From: Clostridiaceae bacterium
GTDB taxonomy: Bacteria; Bacillota; Clostridia; Lachnospirales; Lachnospiraceae
Assembly (NCBI GenBank): GCA_018378255.1
Contig: JAGZXV010000004.1
Span: forward strand, 9,922-73,921
Direction: 5' to 3'
Length of the DNA stretch: 64,000 nt
Shown here: piece after piece, positions 38,985-46,510 of the stretch
Layout: every line of letters starts with the position of its first letter
Position numbering within the stretch: position 1 is the stretch's first letter
Program-made: the position numbers and the translations under genes
Notes under the pieces: model-generated
Database searches by the model: none
What the model saw: the letters and a program-made list of their open reading frames with translations, nothing else
What the model was told of the DNA's origin: nothing

Positions 38985-40109
38985 ATGATACGGAGTAAAC
39001 GAATGACAGCGTGTGTGTTGGCTGGGCTGATCACCGCAATGTCAGGTGCCGGCGCATTTTCTGCACTGGCGGCAACCGGATGGACTCAGGAGGGCAGCAA
39101 TTGGGCCTATTATGATACAGACGGCAGCAAACATAAGGGGTGGATTCAAACTAACGACGGTTATTATTATCTGGATCTGTCCACCGGCCTCATGAGCATT
39201 GGCTGGAAGCAGATCAACAATAATTGGTATTATTTTAAATCCAATGGCGTGATGGCAACCCGATGGGTTCAGGATAATGGTAAATGGTATTATATGTTGG
39301 ATGACGGCACCATGGTAAAGGGCTGGCTCAGGATTGGAGAAGATTATTTCTACATGAAAGGCGACGGTTCTATGTCAACCGGGTGGAGAGAGATGGACAA
39401 TGCCTGGTATTATTTTAAGGATAACGGCACTGTGGCCATCGGATGGACAGCCTTAGAGGGCTCCTGGTATTATTTCGCTTCGGACGCCAAGATGATGACA
39501 GGATGGCAGAAAATAGGCAATGATTATTTTTACCTGAATTCGGACGGCAAGATGCTGACAGGATGGCTGAGTGACGGCACCAATAAATATTACATGGATT
39601 TGAATAACGGAAGCATGGCCAACAACTGGAAACAGATCGACAACAGCTGGTATTATTTCAACAGCGCAGGCCATATGCAGACCGGATGGCTGAATCTGAA
39701 TGGCAAATATTATTATTTAGACCCATCTACCGGCAAGATGGCGTTCAACCAAACCTTGACAATTGATGGATCAAGCTACACCTTTGATTCCAACGGCGTT
39801 TACACCGGATCATCTTACAATAATTCCCCTGGCGGTAATTCAGGCGGATCCGCACCGGGCGGTTCGGGCAGTGCCAATAACGTAATCAATAATTCTTCAC
39901 CTGGTTCAAATTCCGGTTCAAACACAAACGCACCTGGTTCTTCGAATTCCAATCCGAATTTCAACGCTCCGGGATCCTCGAACTCAGGGTCGAATTCCAA
40001 TGCACCGGGGTCATCGGGTTCTAACTCGAATTACAACTCTCCGGGATCTTCAAATTCCAATTCTACCAGCGTTGGACTGCAGCCTGGCAGAACGGATGGA
40101 CCTCATTAA
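38985..40109 (+). CDS. Secreted choline-binding repeat protein with Ser/Asn/Pro/Gly tail
   Basis: A 374-residue protein. ATG 38985 follows GAGGAGG by seven bases; the in-frame TTG one codon earlier is less likely. A signal peptide is cut near ALAAT. Residues ~30-270 are about eleven tandem choline-binding-type repeats of ~20 residues (GWKQINNNWYYFKSNGVMAT and variants). The last ~90 residues are a low-complexity tail with recurring APGSSNSN units. No enzyme domain is visible, so it may be a structural or adhesive choline-binding protein. TATAAT at 38921-38926 is a -10 candidate without a good -35 box. Confidence 0.88.
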   Translation: MIRSKRMTACVLAGLITAMSGAGAFSALAATGWTQEGSNWAYYDTDGSKHKGWIQTNDGYYYLDLSTGLMSIGWKQINNNWYYFKSNGVMATRWVQDNGKWYYMLDDGTMVKGWLRIGEDYFYMKGDGSMSTGWREMDNAWYYFKDNGTVAIGWTALEGSWYYFASDAKMMTGWQKIGNDYFYLNSDGKMLTGWLSDGTNKYYMDLNNGSMANNWKQIDNSWYYFNSAGHMQTGWLNLNGKYYYLDPSTGKMAFNQTLTIDGSSYTFDSNGVYTGSSYNNSPGGNSGGSAPGGSGSANNVINNSSPGSNSGSNTNAPGSSNSNPNFNAPGSSNSGSNSNAPGSSGSNSNYNSPGSSNSNSTSVGLQPGRTDGPH

Positions 40110-40117
40110 TTCAAATT

Positions 40118-40167
40118 TAACATCAAAGGTGAAGGCATTTTCAAAAAAGCCTTCACCTTTCGTGTTA
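40118..40167. repeat. REP-like palindrome, copy 1
   Basis: TTAACATC...GGTGAAGGC and GCCTTCACC...TGTTAA form an imperfect stem just after the stop at 40109. The core GTGAAGGC/GCCTTCAC is shared with three other intergenic palindromes in this window. It may also work as a terminator. Confidence 0.8.
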
Positions 40168-40205
40168 AACGGCTAGTTTAATTACTTAAAGGAGGACTAA
40201 TTATA

Positions 40206-41921
40206 ATGCACAACTATAAGAAGCTGGCAGTTCTAGCGCTGGCAGGCATCATTGGAATCGGCGGCCCTGCGGCTTCGATTCCAGGCATGGGATTTGATTC
40301 TTATGCTGATTATAAAAAGGTAAATGGAGAATATCAGATGCTGGACGGCACAGTCATTGAAGATGTTCACGCCCGCGGCATCGATGTGTCACACTGGCAG
40401 GGCGTCATAGACTGGAACGCTGTTGCGGCCGATGACATCCAGTTTGTGATGCTGGGAACCAGATATTCAGGTAATGTTGACCCTTATTTTGATATCAATG
40501 CTAAAAATGCGGCGGCGGCCGGACTGGATGTGGGCGTTTACATTTATTCCTATGCGACTAGCGTTGAGATGGCGGAAGATGAGGCAGATTTTGTACTGAA
40601 CTTAATTAAGGATTATAAGATCTCCTATCCGGTGGCATTTGACATTGAGGCAGAAGTCCAAAGCACCATGTCCCCTTCTGAATTAAGCGCTATGGCAAAT
40701 GCCTTCTGTACCAAAATCAAGGATGCCGGCTATTATCCGATTCTCTACGCTAACGACTACTGGCTGGCTAATAAGCTGGATATGTCCCAATTGGATTATG
40801 ACGTATGGGTTGCACGTTATGAAAAGAAGCACGTTTATGAGAATCCGGTCATGTGGCAGGCCACCAGCACCGGGCGGGTAAATGGTGTCAACGGCAATGT
40901 GGATATTGATTTCCAGTACGTTGATCTTTCCGAACATTTGCCTGCTGATCTGTGGCGTACAATTGATGGAATTACCTATTATTATAAGGACCATCAGATG
41001 GCTAAAAATATGTGGATCAATGATGGCCCGGACCGGTACTATATCCAGTCTGACGGTACAGCATTTAAGGGATGGAAAAAAGAGGATGGAAAACACTACC
41101 TGCTGGATACCGGCAGCGGTAAAATGGTGACCGGATGGCATCAGGAAGATAACAAATGGTATTACCTCCTTCCCGATTCCGGGCAGATGGGTACCGGATG
41201 GCAGTTGGTCAGCGATAAATGGTATTTTATGAATCAGTCTGACGGCGCTATGAGGACCGGGTGGTTAGATGATAATTCGAACCGGTATTATTTAGATCAG
41301 AGCGGAGCCATGGTGAGCGGGTGGAAAGCGCTGGACGGCAGCTGGTACTACTTTAAACCGGGCAATGGTTCTATGGCTTCCGGGTGGCTTAACGATGGTG
41401 GAAACTGGTATTACCTGGAACAGAGCAGCGGGAATAATACCGGAAAGATGAAGACCGGATGGCATGACGAAAATGGTAAACGTTATTTCCTCAGCGAAAG
41501 CAGCGGACGCATGACAGTCGGCTGGCGGCTGTGGAATAATAACTGGTATTATTTCGGCGGCGACGGCGCTATGAATACCGGGCTGATTAATGTGAATGAA
41601 GTGCTCTACTATATTGATCCGGCAACGGGAATTATGGTTTCCAACACTACGGTTAATATTAATGGTACGGATTATAATGCGGCGGCTGATGGTTCCTTAA
41701 CTCCTGTTGAGATTCCGGCTGAAGTACCAACTGAAGGAGCAGGTGATGGTACAAACGGTGTGGCAAATGACGTTCCAAATGATGGTTCCGGTAATGCTCC
41801 AACCGGCGGGAATGGCAATACAGCAGATGGGACAGTTTCTGCCGGAGATGCTCCGGGAGGAAATGGTTCTGCCGGCAGCACATCGACGGAACACAGACCG
41901 AAAGGGCCTGGTGAGCCGTAA
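40206..41921 (+). CDS. GH25 lysozyme with choline-binding repeats
   Basis: A 571-residue secreted muramidase. The start follows AAAGGAGG, and a hydrophobic signal segment covers residues ~5-30. The GH25 domain (~55-245) begins GIDVSHWQGVIDW and has the catalytic region VAFDIEAEV and final VDIDFQYV, so the active-site acids appear intact. Residues ~255-490 are tandem choline-binding-type repeats (GWKALDGSWYYFKPGNGSM). A Gly/Asn/Thr-rich tail of ~75 residues ends the protein. It would cleave peptidoglycan while anchored on choline-bearing polymer, as pneumococcal choline-binding lysins do. It is 36 bases downstream of REP copy 1. Confidence 0.92.
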   Translation: MHNYKKLAVLALAGIIGIGGPAASIPGMGFDSYADYKKVNGEYQMLDGTVIEDVHARGIDVSHWQGVIDWNAVAADDIQFVMLGTRYSGNVDPYFDINAKNAAAAGLDVGVYIYSYATSVEMAEDEADFVLNLIKDYKISYPVAFDIEAEVQSTMSPSELSAMANAFCTKIKDAGYYPILYANDYWLANKLDMSQLDYDVWVARYEKKHVYENPVMWQATSTGRVNGVNGNVDIDFQYVDLSEHLPADLWRTIDGITYYYKDHQMAKNMWINDGPDRYYIQSDGTAFKGWKKEDGKHYLLDTGSGKMVTGWHQEDNKWYYLLPDSGQMGTGWQLVSDKWYFMNQSDGAMRTGWLDDNSNRYYLDQSGAMVSGWKALDGSWYYFKPGNGSMASGWLNDGGNWYYLEQSSGNNTGKMKTGWHDENGKRYFLSESSGRMTVGWRLWNNNWYYFGGDGAMNTGLINVNEVLYYIDPATGIMVSNTTVNINGTDYNAAADGSLTPVEIPAEVPTEGAGDGTNGVANDVPNDGSGNAPTGGNGNTADGTVSAGDAPGGNGSAGSTSTEHRPKGPGEP

Positions 41922-42023
41922 AATTTTACATGATACCTCAAGGGATTTTCGAAAAAGCCTTCACGTTTTACTTTAAAACGTGAAGGCTTTTTCGAAAATC
42001 CCTTGACATTTCATGTAAAATTT
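41921..42023. repeat. Extended REP-like palindrome, copy 2, upstream of RAYT
   Basis: Two 49-base arms (41921-41969 and 41975-42023) flank a five-base loop. The inner 32 base pairs are perfect, then four mismatches, then 13 perfect. The core GTGAAGGC/GCCTTCAC identifies it as a member of the local REP family. It would form a very stable hairpin and can terminate the lysozyme transcript. Confidence 0.9.
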
Positions 42024-42031
42024 ACTATAGT
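42003..42031 (+). promoter_or_regulatory. Promoter inside and beside the palindrome, reading into RAYT
   Basis: TTGACA (42003-42008) lies inside the right arm of the palindrome and TATAGT (42026-42031) just outside it, with a 17-base spacer. It points to the transposase gene, with a leader of about 105 bases. Confidence 0.6.
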
Positions 42032-42141
42032 CAAAGAGATGAAATTACATTTTTCAGTCATATTGCTTTATAGCTGTCTTTTCTGTAATTTATCAATTCT
42101 TATCATTCATATCTTATATCCTATCACAAGGAGGTTCTCTC

Positions 42142-42924
42142 ATGAGCGGAGGCAGTCGCATCGAGTCTCAATTTCAAATCTATCACATTTTCAATCGCGG
42201 TATCGACCAACGTCCCATATTCGAAGATCCACAAAGTAAATACTTCTTTTTAAAGTGTATCAGGAAAAGTCCGTCCATTTATACGGTGGATATTTATGCT
42301 TATTGTTTGATGGACAACCACTTCCATATCCTGATACACGGTGAACTTTCAGAAATTGCACAATTTATGAGGGATATTGAAGGACGGTTCGGAATCGCTT
42401 ATAATTCTCATCAAAACCGGCTGGGAAGGGTGTTTCAGAGTGTTTATAAAAGCCGGGCAGTTAACAGTAAGCGCTATTTATTAGGCGTGCTCCGTTACAT
42501 ACATAAAAACCCTGAAAATGCCGGGATGAATGTTTCTATCTATTCTTATCCCTTTGCAAGTCTCCATGAATACTTGAACCCTCAATCTAAAAATCTGATT
42601 ATCAGCAAAAATGCTTTTGAATTATTTTCTAAGGATTTTTCATCTCCGGAAGACTTTGTTAAATTTCATAAATTCCAGGATATTGTACTGTATGATGATA
42701 TCGAAGAGGACTGCACATCTCAGATATCAGCGGTGGAACAGATTGCCTTATCTGCAATTCAAAAACATTTTTCGATTGACAGCTGGGATGAAGCAAAAAG
42801 GAACGTTATATTCAGAAAGCCTATGATTTTGTTGCTTTTTCATGAGTTTAATTTCACGCAAACCCATATTTCACGGCTTTTAGATGTTAGTTTCTATCAG
42901 ATCAGGAAGATTTTACACGAGTGA
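42142..42924 (+). CDS. REP-associated tyrosine transposase (RAYT)
   Basis: A 260-residue HUH-type single-strand transposase of the Y1/TnpA-REP family. It has YHIFNRGIDQRPIF near the start, the HUH metal motif in DNHFHILIHG, and RYLLGVLRYIHKNPENAG, which contains the candidate catalytic tyrosine helix. The C-terminal ~40 residues look like a helix-turn-helix (THISRLLDVSFYQIRKIL). ATG 42142 follows AAGGAGG. These enzymes cut and join single-stranded REP hairpins. The gene is flanked by palindromes of one family, so it is likely the agent that spread them. All domains look intact. Confidence 0.9.
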   Translation: MSGGSRIESQFQIYHIFNRGIDQRPIFEDPQSKYFFLKCIRKSPSIYTVDIYAYCLMDNHFHILIHGELSEIAQFMRDIEGRFGIAYNSHQNRLGRVFQSVYKSRAVNSKRYLLGVLRYIHKNPENAGMNVSIYSYPFASLHEYLNPQSKNLIISKNAFELFSKDFSSPEDFVKFHKFQDIVLYDDIEEDCTSQISAVEQIALSAIQKHFSIDSWDEAKRNVIFRKPMILLLFHEFNFTQTHISRLLDVSFYQIRKILHE

Positions 42925-42931
42925 CCTGGTC

Positions 42932-42985
42932 ATTAACAGTAAAACGTGAAGGCATTTCTCAAAATGCCTTCACGCTTGATGTTAA
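42932..42985. repeat. REP-like palindrome, copy 3, downstream of RAYT
   Basis: TTAACAGTAAAACGTGAAGGC and GCCTTCACGCTTGATGTTAA pair around a short CTC-centred loop with few mismatches. It begins eight bases after the RAYT stop and ends 21 bases before the glnN stop, so it can also terminate both convergent transcripts. Confidence 0.85.
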
Positions 42986-43006
42986 AAAAAACTTATTATT
43001 AAATTT

Positions 43007-45124
43007 TTAAACCTCAAAAATCAAATCTCCATAGCTCGGGAATGGCCAAAGTTCTTTATCAACGATCATTTCCAGCCTGTCTGCCGGAGCGCGAAGGGTT
43101 TCCATCGCAGGAACTACCTGGTCGTGATAAGCTCTTGCCTGTTCCTCATTATTCTCAATCACGCCGCATTTCTCATTGACATCAATCAGCGCTGCCAATG
43201 CCACTTTCATATCGGAAAGCAGTGCGGATGTCTCAACTAACAGCTCAGTCTGTACGCTGACATCCGCTTCCGGACATGCGGATTTAACTGCGTTTAAGGA
43301 ACCAGCCAGTTGTGTTGTATATTTGATGACAGCAGGAATAATCTGCTTGCTCGCCATATCGATCATGGTTCTGGCCTCGATATTGATCGCCTTGGAATAT
43401 GCTTCATATTCGACTTCTGCCCGTGATTCCAGTTCTGCTTTTGTAAATACACTAAACGTTTCAAACAGTTTTACAGCCTTGTCGGTGGTCAGTGCCGGGA
43501 TCGCGTCGACCATTGATTTGATGTTTGGAAGGCCGCGTCTTTCAGCTTCTTCCACCCATGCGTCTGAATAACCGTTTCCATTGAAAATCACTCTTCTGTG
43601 GTCTGCCAAAAGCTGTTTGATTAAATCATGAACTGCAGTATCAAAATCATCGGCCTGATCCAGAATATCGGCTGCTTCCTTAAAGGTTTCCGCTACGATT
43701 GTATTGAGAACAACATTTGGGGAGGCAACGGAATCGGAGGAACCTACCATACGGAATTCGAATTTATTGCCGGTAAATGCAAATGGTGATGTTCTGTTTC
43801 TGTCTGTCGCGTCTTTATCCAGGTCCGGAAGTGTGGCAACGCCGGTCATCAGCTTGCCGCCTTTTTTGGAATGGGTCGCTTCACCAGTGCTGCAGAGCTG
43901 ATCAATCACGTCTTCCAGCTGCTCGCCCAGGAATACGGAAATAATTGCAGGAGGAGCTTCATTTGCCCCAAGACGATGGTCATTGCCCACATCGGCTGCT
44001 GATTCGCGGAGCAGATCTGCATGTCTGTCCACAGCCTTTAAGATACATCCGAGCACGAGAAGGAACTGAATGTTCTCATGAGGGGTTTCACCCGGGTTCA
44101 GAAGATTGATGCCGTCGTCTGATGTCAGGGACCAGTTGTTATGTTTACCGGAACCATTGACACCGGCAAACGGTTTTTCGTGGAGCAGACAGGTTAAACC
44201 ATGGCGGCCTGCCACTTTTTTCAAAGTCTCCATTACCATCTGGTTGTGGTCTACCGCCAGATTCCCCTGATCGTAAATCGGCGCTAATTCATGCTGCGCA
44301 GGAGCCACTTCATTATGCTGGGTTTTTGCAGTTACGCCTAATTTCCACAGTTCCTGGTTAACTTCGTTCATGTAAGAACCGATGCGCTCGCGGATGGCAC
44401 CGAAATAATGATCTTCCAGTTCCTGGCCTTTAGGCGGCATAGCGCCAAACAGCGTGCGGCCTGCATAGATCAAATCTTTTCTCTGTAAATATTTTTCTCT
44501 GTCTACTATGAAGTATTCCTGTTCCGGTCCGACTGACGGGACCACTCTTTTAGCTGTGGTATTTCCAAATAATCGTAAAATCCTGAGCGCTTGCTGGTCA
44601 ATGGCCTGCATGGAACGAAGTAATGGGGTCTTCTGATCCAGAGCCTCTCCTGTATAAGAACAAAATGCGGTAGGAATGCAAAGTGTTACGCCAATGGCGT
44701 CTTCTCTCAAAAATGCTGGTGATGTACAATCCCATGCAGTATATCCTCTTGCTTCAAATGTTGCGCGAAGTCCACCTGATGGAAATGAGGAAGCATCCGG
44801 TTCGCCTTTAATCAATTCTTTTCCGGAAAATTCCATAATGACTTTTCCATCCGGGCTTGGAGCGGAAATAAAGGAATCATGCTTTTCGGCAGTTACTCCG
44901 GTCAATGGCTGGAACCAGTGTGTATAGTGGGTTGCGCCTCTTTCAATGGCCCAGTCTTTCATCGCATGAGCAACTACATCTGCTATGGATGGATCCAGTT
45001 CCGCGCCATCTTCAATGGTCTTTTTCAGCTTTTTAAATACACTTTTAGGCAGCCGTTCCCTCATAACGGTTTCATTGAACACATTTTTGCCGAACACCTC
45101 GGCCACATTCACAAGCTCACTCAT
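43007..45124 (-). CDS. glnN: Glutamine synthetase type III
   Basis: A 705-residue GlnN enzyme that makes glutamine from glutamate, ammonia and ATP. It has the long GSIII format with [31 protein letters not shown] [26 protein letters not shown] and [20 protein letters not shown]. The open frame runs on upstream to 45349, but ATG 45124 has a good GAGGAAGG site and starts the conserved sequence; the extra 75 codons are translated palindromic repeat, not protein. A 165-bp palindromic element lies in the leader. A weak hairpin separates it from the aldolase gene. Confidence 0.95.
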   Translation of the reverse strand: MSELVNVAEVFGKNVFNETVMRERLPKSVFKKLKKTIEDGAELDPSIADVVAHAMKDWAIERGATHYTHWFQPLTGVTAEKHDSFISAPSPDGKVIMEFSGKELIKGEPDASSFPSGGLRATFEARGYTAWDCTSPAFLREDAIGVTLCIPTAFCSYTGEALDQKTPLLRSMQAIDQQALRILRLFGNTTAKRVVPSVGPEQEYFIVDREKYLQRKDLIYAGRTLFGAMPPKGQELEDHYFGAIRERIGSYMNEVNQELWKLGVTAKTQHNEVAPAQHELAPIYDQGNLAVDHNQMVMETLKKVAGRHGLTCLLHEKPFAGVNGSGKHNNWSLTSDDGINLLNPGETPHENIQFLLVLGCILKAVDRHADLLRESAADVGNDHRLGANEAPPAIISVFLGEQLEDVIDQLCSTGEATHSKKGGKLMTGVATLPDLDKDATDRNRTSPFAFTGNKFEFRMVGSSDSVASPNVVLNTIVAETFKEAADILDQADDFDTAVHDLIKQLLADHRRVIFNGNGYSDAWVEEAERRGLPNIKSMVDAIPALTTDKAVKLFETFSVFTKAELESRAEVEYEAYSKAINIEARTMIDMASKQIIPAVIKYTTQLAGSLNAVKSACPEADVSVQTELLVETSALLSDMKVALAALIDVNEKCGVIENNEEQARAYHDQVVPAMETLRAPADRLEMIVDKELWPFPSYGDLIFEV

Positions 45125-45158
45125 AAATTTTTCCTTCCTCTCATTCGCATTCCATATT

Positions 45159-45323
45159 CCTGGGTGTGTCTGAACATTGCTCCCCGTCAGCTGTGCACCA
45201 CACTTTATGGGAGATTTGGTCCTGATGAGGGAGGCGCAGCGGGCTGCGTCAACCGAATTGGGACCAAATATGCCGTGAAGTGGGGTGTGCCGATTGCGGG
45301 AATGAATTTTCAAACACACCTGG
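45159..45323. repeat. 165-bp palindromic element in the glnN leader
   Basis: The outer arms (CCTGGGTGTGTCTGAA and TTCAAACACACCTGG) and several inner segments pair over nearly the full length, including GATTTGGTCC/GGACCAAAT and an inner GCGCAGC/GCTGCG stem. The miniature palindrome at 48680-48721 shares its GTGTGTTTGAAAATTCATT end. It may be a non-autonomous mobile repeat (MITE-like) or a structured leader RNA. Confidence 0.75.
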
Positions 45324-45360
45324 CTAAAAAACGAAAGCTTAACAGTCATATAATAGAAAT

Positions 45361-45389
45361 GGCGTTCTCCCTGATTTAGGAAGAACGCC
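45361..45389 (-). terminator. Hairpin between aldolase and glnN
   Basis: GGCGTTCTCCCT and AGGAAGAACGCC pair with one mismatch around GATTT, 86 bases beyond the aldolase stop. The T-tail is weak, so partial readthrough into glnN is possible. Confidence 0.5.
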
Positions 45390-45474
45390 TTCGTTCCTTA
45401 TTAAAATAAACCATTTCATGCAAAAATGCAAGCGGTTTTTTCATTTTTTCAAATTTTGTATATAGTTAACAAAA

Positions 45475-46338
45475 TTAAGCTTTTCCAACAGATCCAAACA
45501 ATTCCATCTTTTCTTTAACAGTAGCCTTGATTGCTTCCGTACCAGGAGCTAACAGTTTACGCGGATCGAAGCCTTTGCCCTGCTGGTCTTTGCCTGCTTC
45601 AATGTATTCACGGGTTGCTGCCGCGAATGAAAGCTGGCATTCTGTATTAACGTTGATTTTTGCAACGCCAAGGCTGATCGCTTTCTGAATCATATCGGCA
45701 GGAATACCGGTGCCGCCATGAAGTACTAAAGGCATGTCCCCAACTTTTTCCTTAACAGCTGCCAAAGTCTCAAAGCTTAAACCAGCCCAGTTTTCTGGAT
45801 ATTTTCCATGGATATTGCCGATGCCTGCCGCCAGGAAATCGATGCCGAGATCCGCGATCGCTTTACATTCATCAGGATCTGCACATTCTCCGGCTCCAAC
45901 TACGCCGTCCTCTTCTCCGCCGATAGAACCAACTTCTGCTTCCAGAGACAGTCCTTTTTCTTTGCAGATCTTAACCAGTTCTGTAGTTTTTGCAACATTT
46001 TCCTCAATTGGATAATGAGATCCGTCGAACATTACGGAGGAGAAACCTGCATCGATACATTTTAAACAGCCGTCAAAGCTGCCGTGATCCAAATGAAGAG
46101 CTACCGGAACGGTTATTTTCATCTCTTCCATCATTCCGTTTACCATGCCTACAACAGTTTTGTATCCTGTCATATATTTTCCTGCGCCTTCTGAAACCCC
46201 TAAAATAACTGGGGAATTTAATTCCTGCGCTGTTGCTAAAATTGCTTTTGTCCATTCAAGATTGTTGATGTTAAACTGGCCTACTGCATATTTGCCATCC
46301 CTTGCTTTCTCAAGCATATCCTTTGCCGAAACTAACAT
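45475..46338 (-). CDS. fba: Class II fructose-bisphosphate aldolase
   Basis: A 287-residue zinc aldolase that splits fructose-1,6-bisphosphate into two triose phosphates. Zinc-site signatures are present: PVALHLDHG, SVMFDGSH, LEAEVGSIGGEEDG, GNIHGKYP and LVLHGGTGIP. The open frame extends 12 codons further, but ATG 46338 has GGAGGT seven bases upstream and starts the conserved sequence. It has its own promoter. Length is normal and all motifs are intact. Confidence 0.95.
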   Translation of the reverse strand: MLVSAKDMLEKARDGKYAVGQFNINNLEWTKAILATAQELNSPVILGVSEGAGKYMTGYKTVVGMVNGMMEEMKITVPVALHLDHGSFDGCLKCIDAGFSSVMFDGSHYPIEENVAKTTELVKICKEKGLSLEAEVGSIGGEEDGVVGAGECADPDECKAIADLGIDFLAAGIGNIHGKYPENWAGLSFETLAAVKEKVGDMPLVLHGGTGIPADMIQKAISLGVAKINVNTECQLSFAAATREYIEAGKDQQGKGFDPRKLLAPGTEAIKATVKEKMELFGSVGKA

Positions 46339-46380
46339 TTCACAAACCTCCATTTTCTTGAAATTTACTTTCACTTCTTA

Positions 46381-46409
46381 ATTATATACCAATTTGGCTT
46401 TTTTGTGAA
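46381..46409 (-). promoter_or_regulatory. Promoter of the aldolase gene
   Basis: Minus-strand TTCACA (46404-46409) and TATAAT (46381-46386), spacer 17; the leader is about 40 bases. Confidence 0.55.
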
Positions 46410-46426
46410 TCTTTTTTATATTAACC

Positions 46427-46484
46427 TTTTTTACATCAAACGTGAAGGCATTTTCAAAAATGCCTTCACGTTTGATGTAAAAAA
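46427..46484. repeat. REP-like palindrome, copy 4
   Basis: Nearly perfect arms of 28-29 bases (TTTTTTACATCAAACGTG..., ...CACGTTTGATGTAAAAAA) around a single-base centre. It has the family core GTGAAGGC/GCCTTCAC and a T-run at each end, so it can terminate the thrC transcript. It lies between thrC and the aldolase promoter. Confidence 0.88.
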
Positions 46485-46510
46485 AGGCTGATATGTTAAA
46501 TCACGTCACA

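Larger units (their letters stand above)
41921..42985 (+). mobile_element. RAYT gene flanked by its REP-like palindromes
   Basis: A transposase of the REP-associated tyrosine transposase type is bracketed by two palindromes of one family, with further copies at 40118-40167 and 46427-46484. This is the arrangement expected of a RAYT/REP system. No target-site duplication is obvious. Confidence 0.75.

Noticed and set aside
34416..41921. CRISPR-like tandem repeats
   Set aside because: The repeats are in-frame protein modules (choline-binding type), without regular identical DNA repeats and unique spacers.
42142..42924. IS200/IS605 insertion sequence
   Set aside because: There is no TnpB partner, and the flanking family of dispersed palindromes and the C-terminal HTH fit a RAYT better.
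45125..45349. N-terminal extension of glutamine synthetase (75 codons)
   Set aside because: It translates the palindromic element; the conserved protein starts at 45124 behind a good ribosome site.
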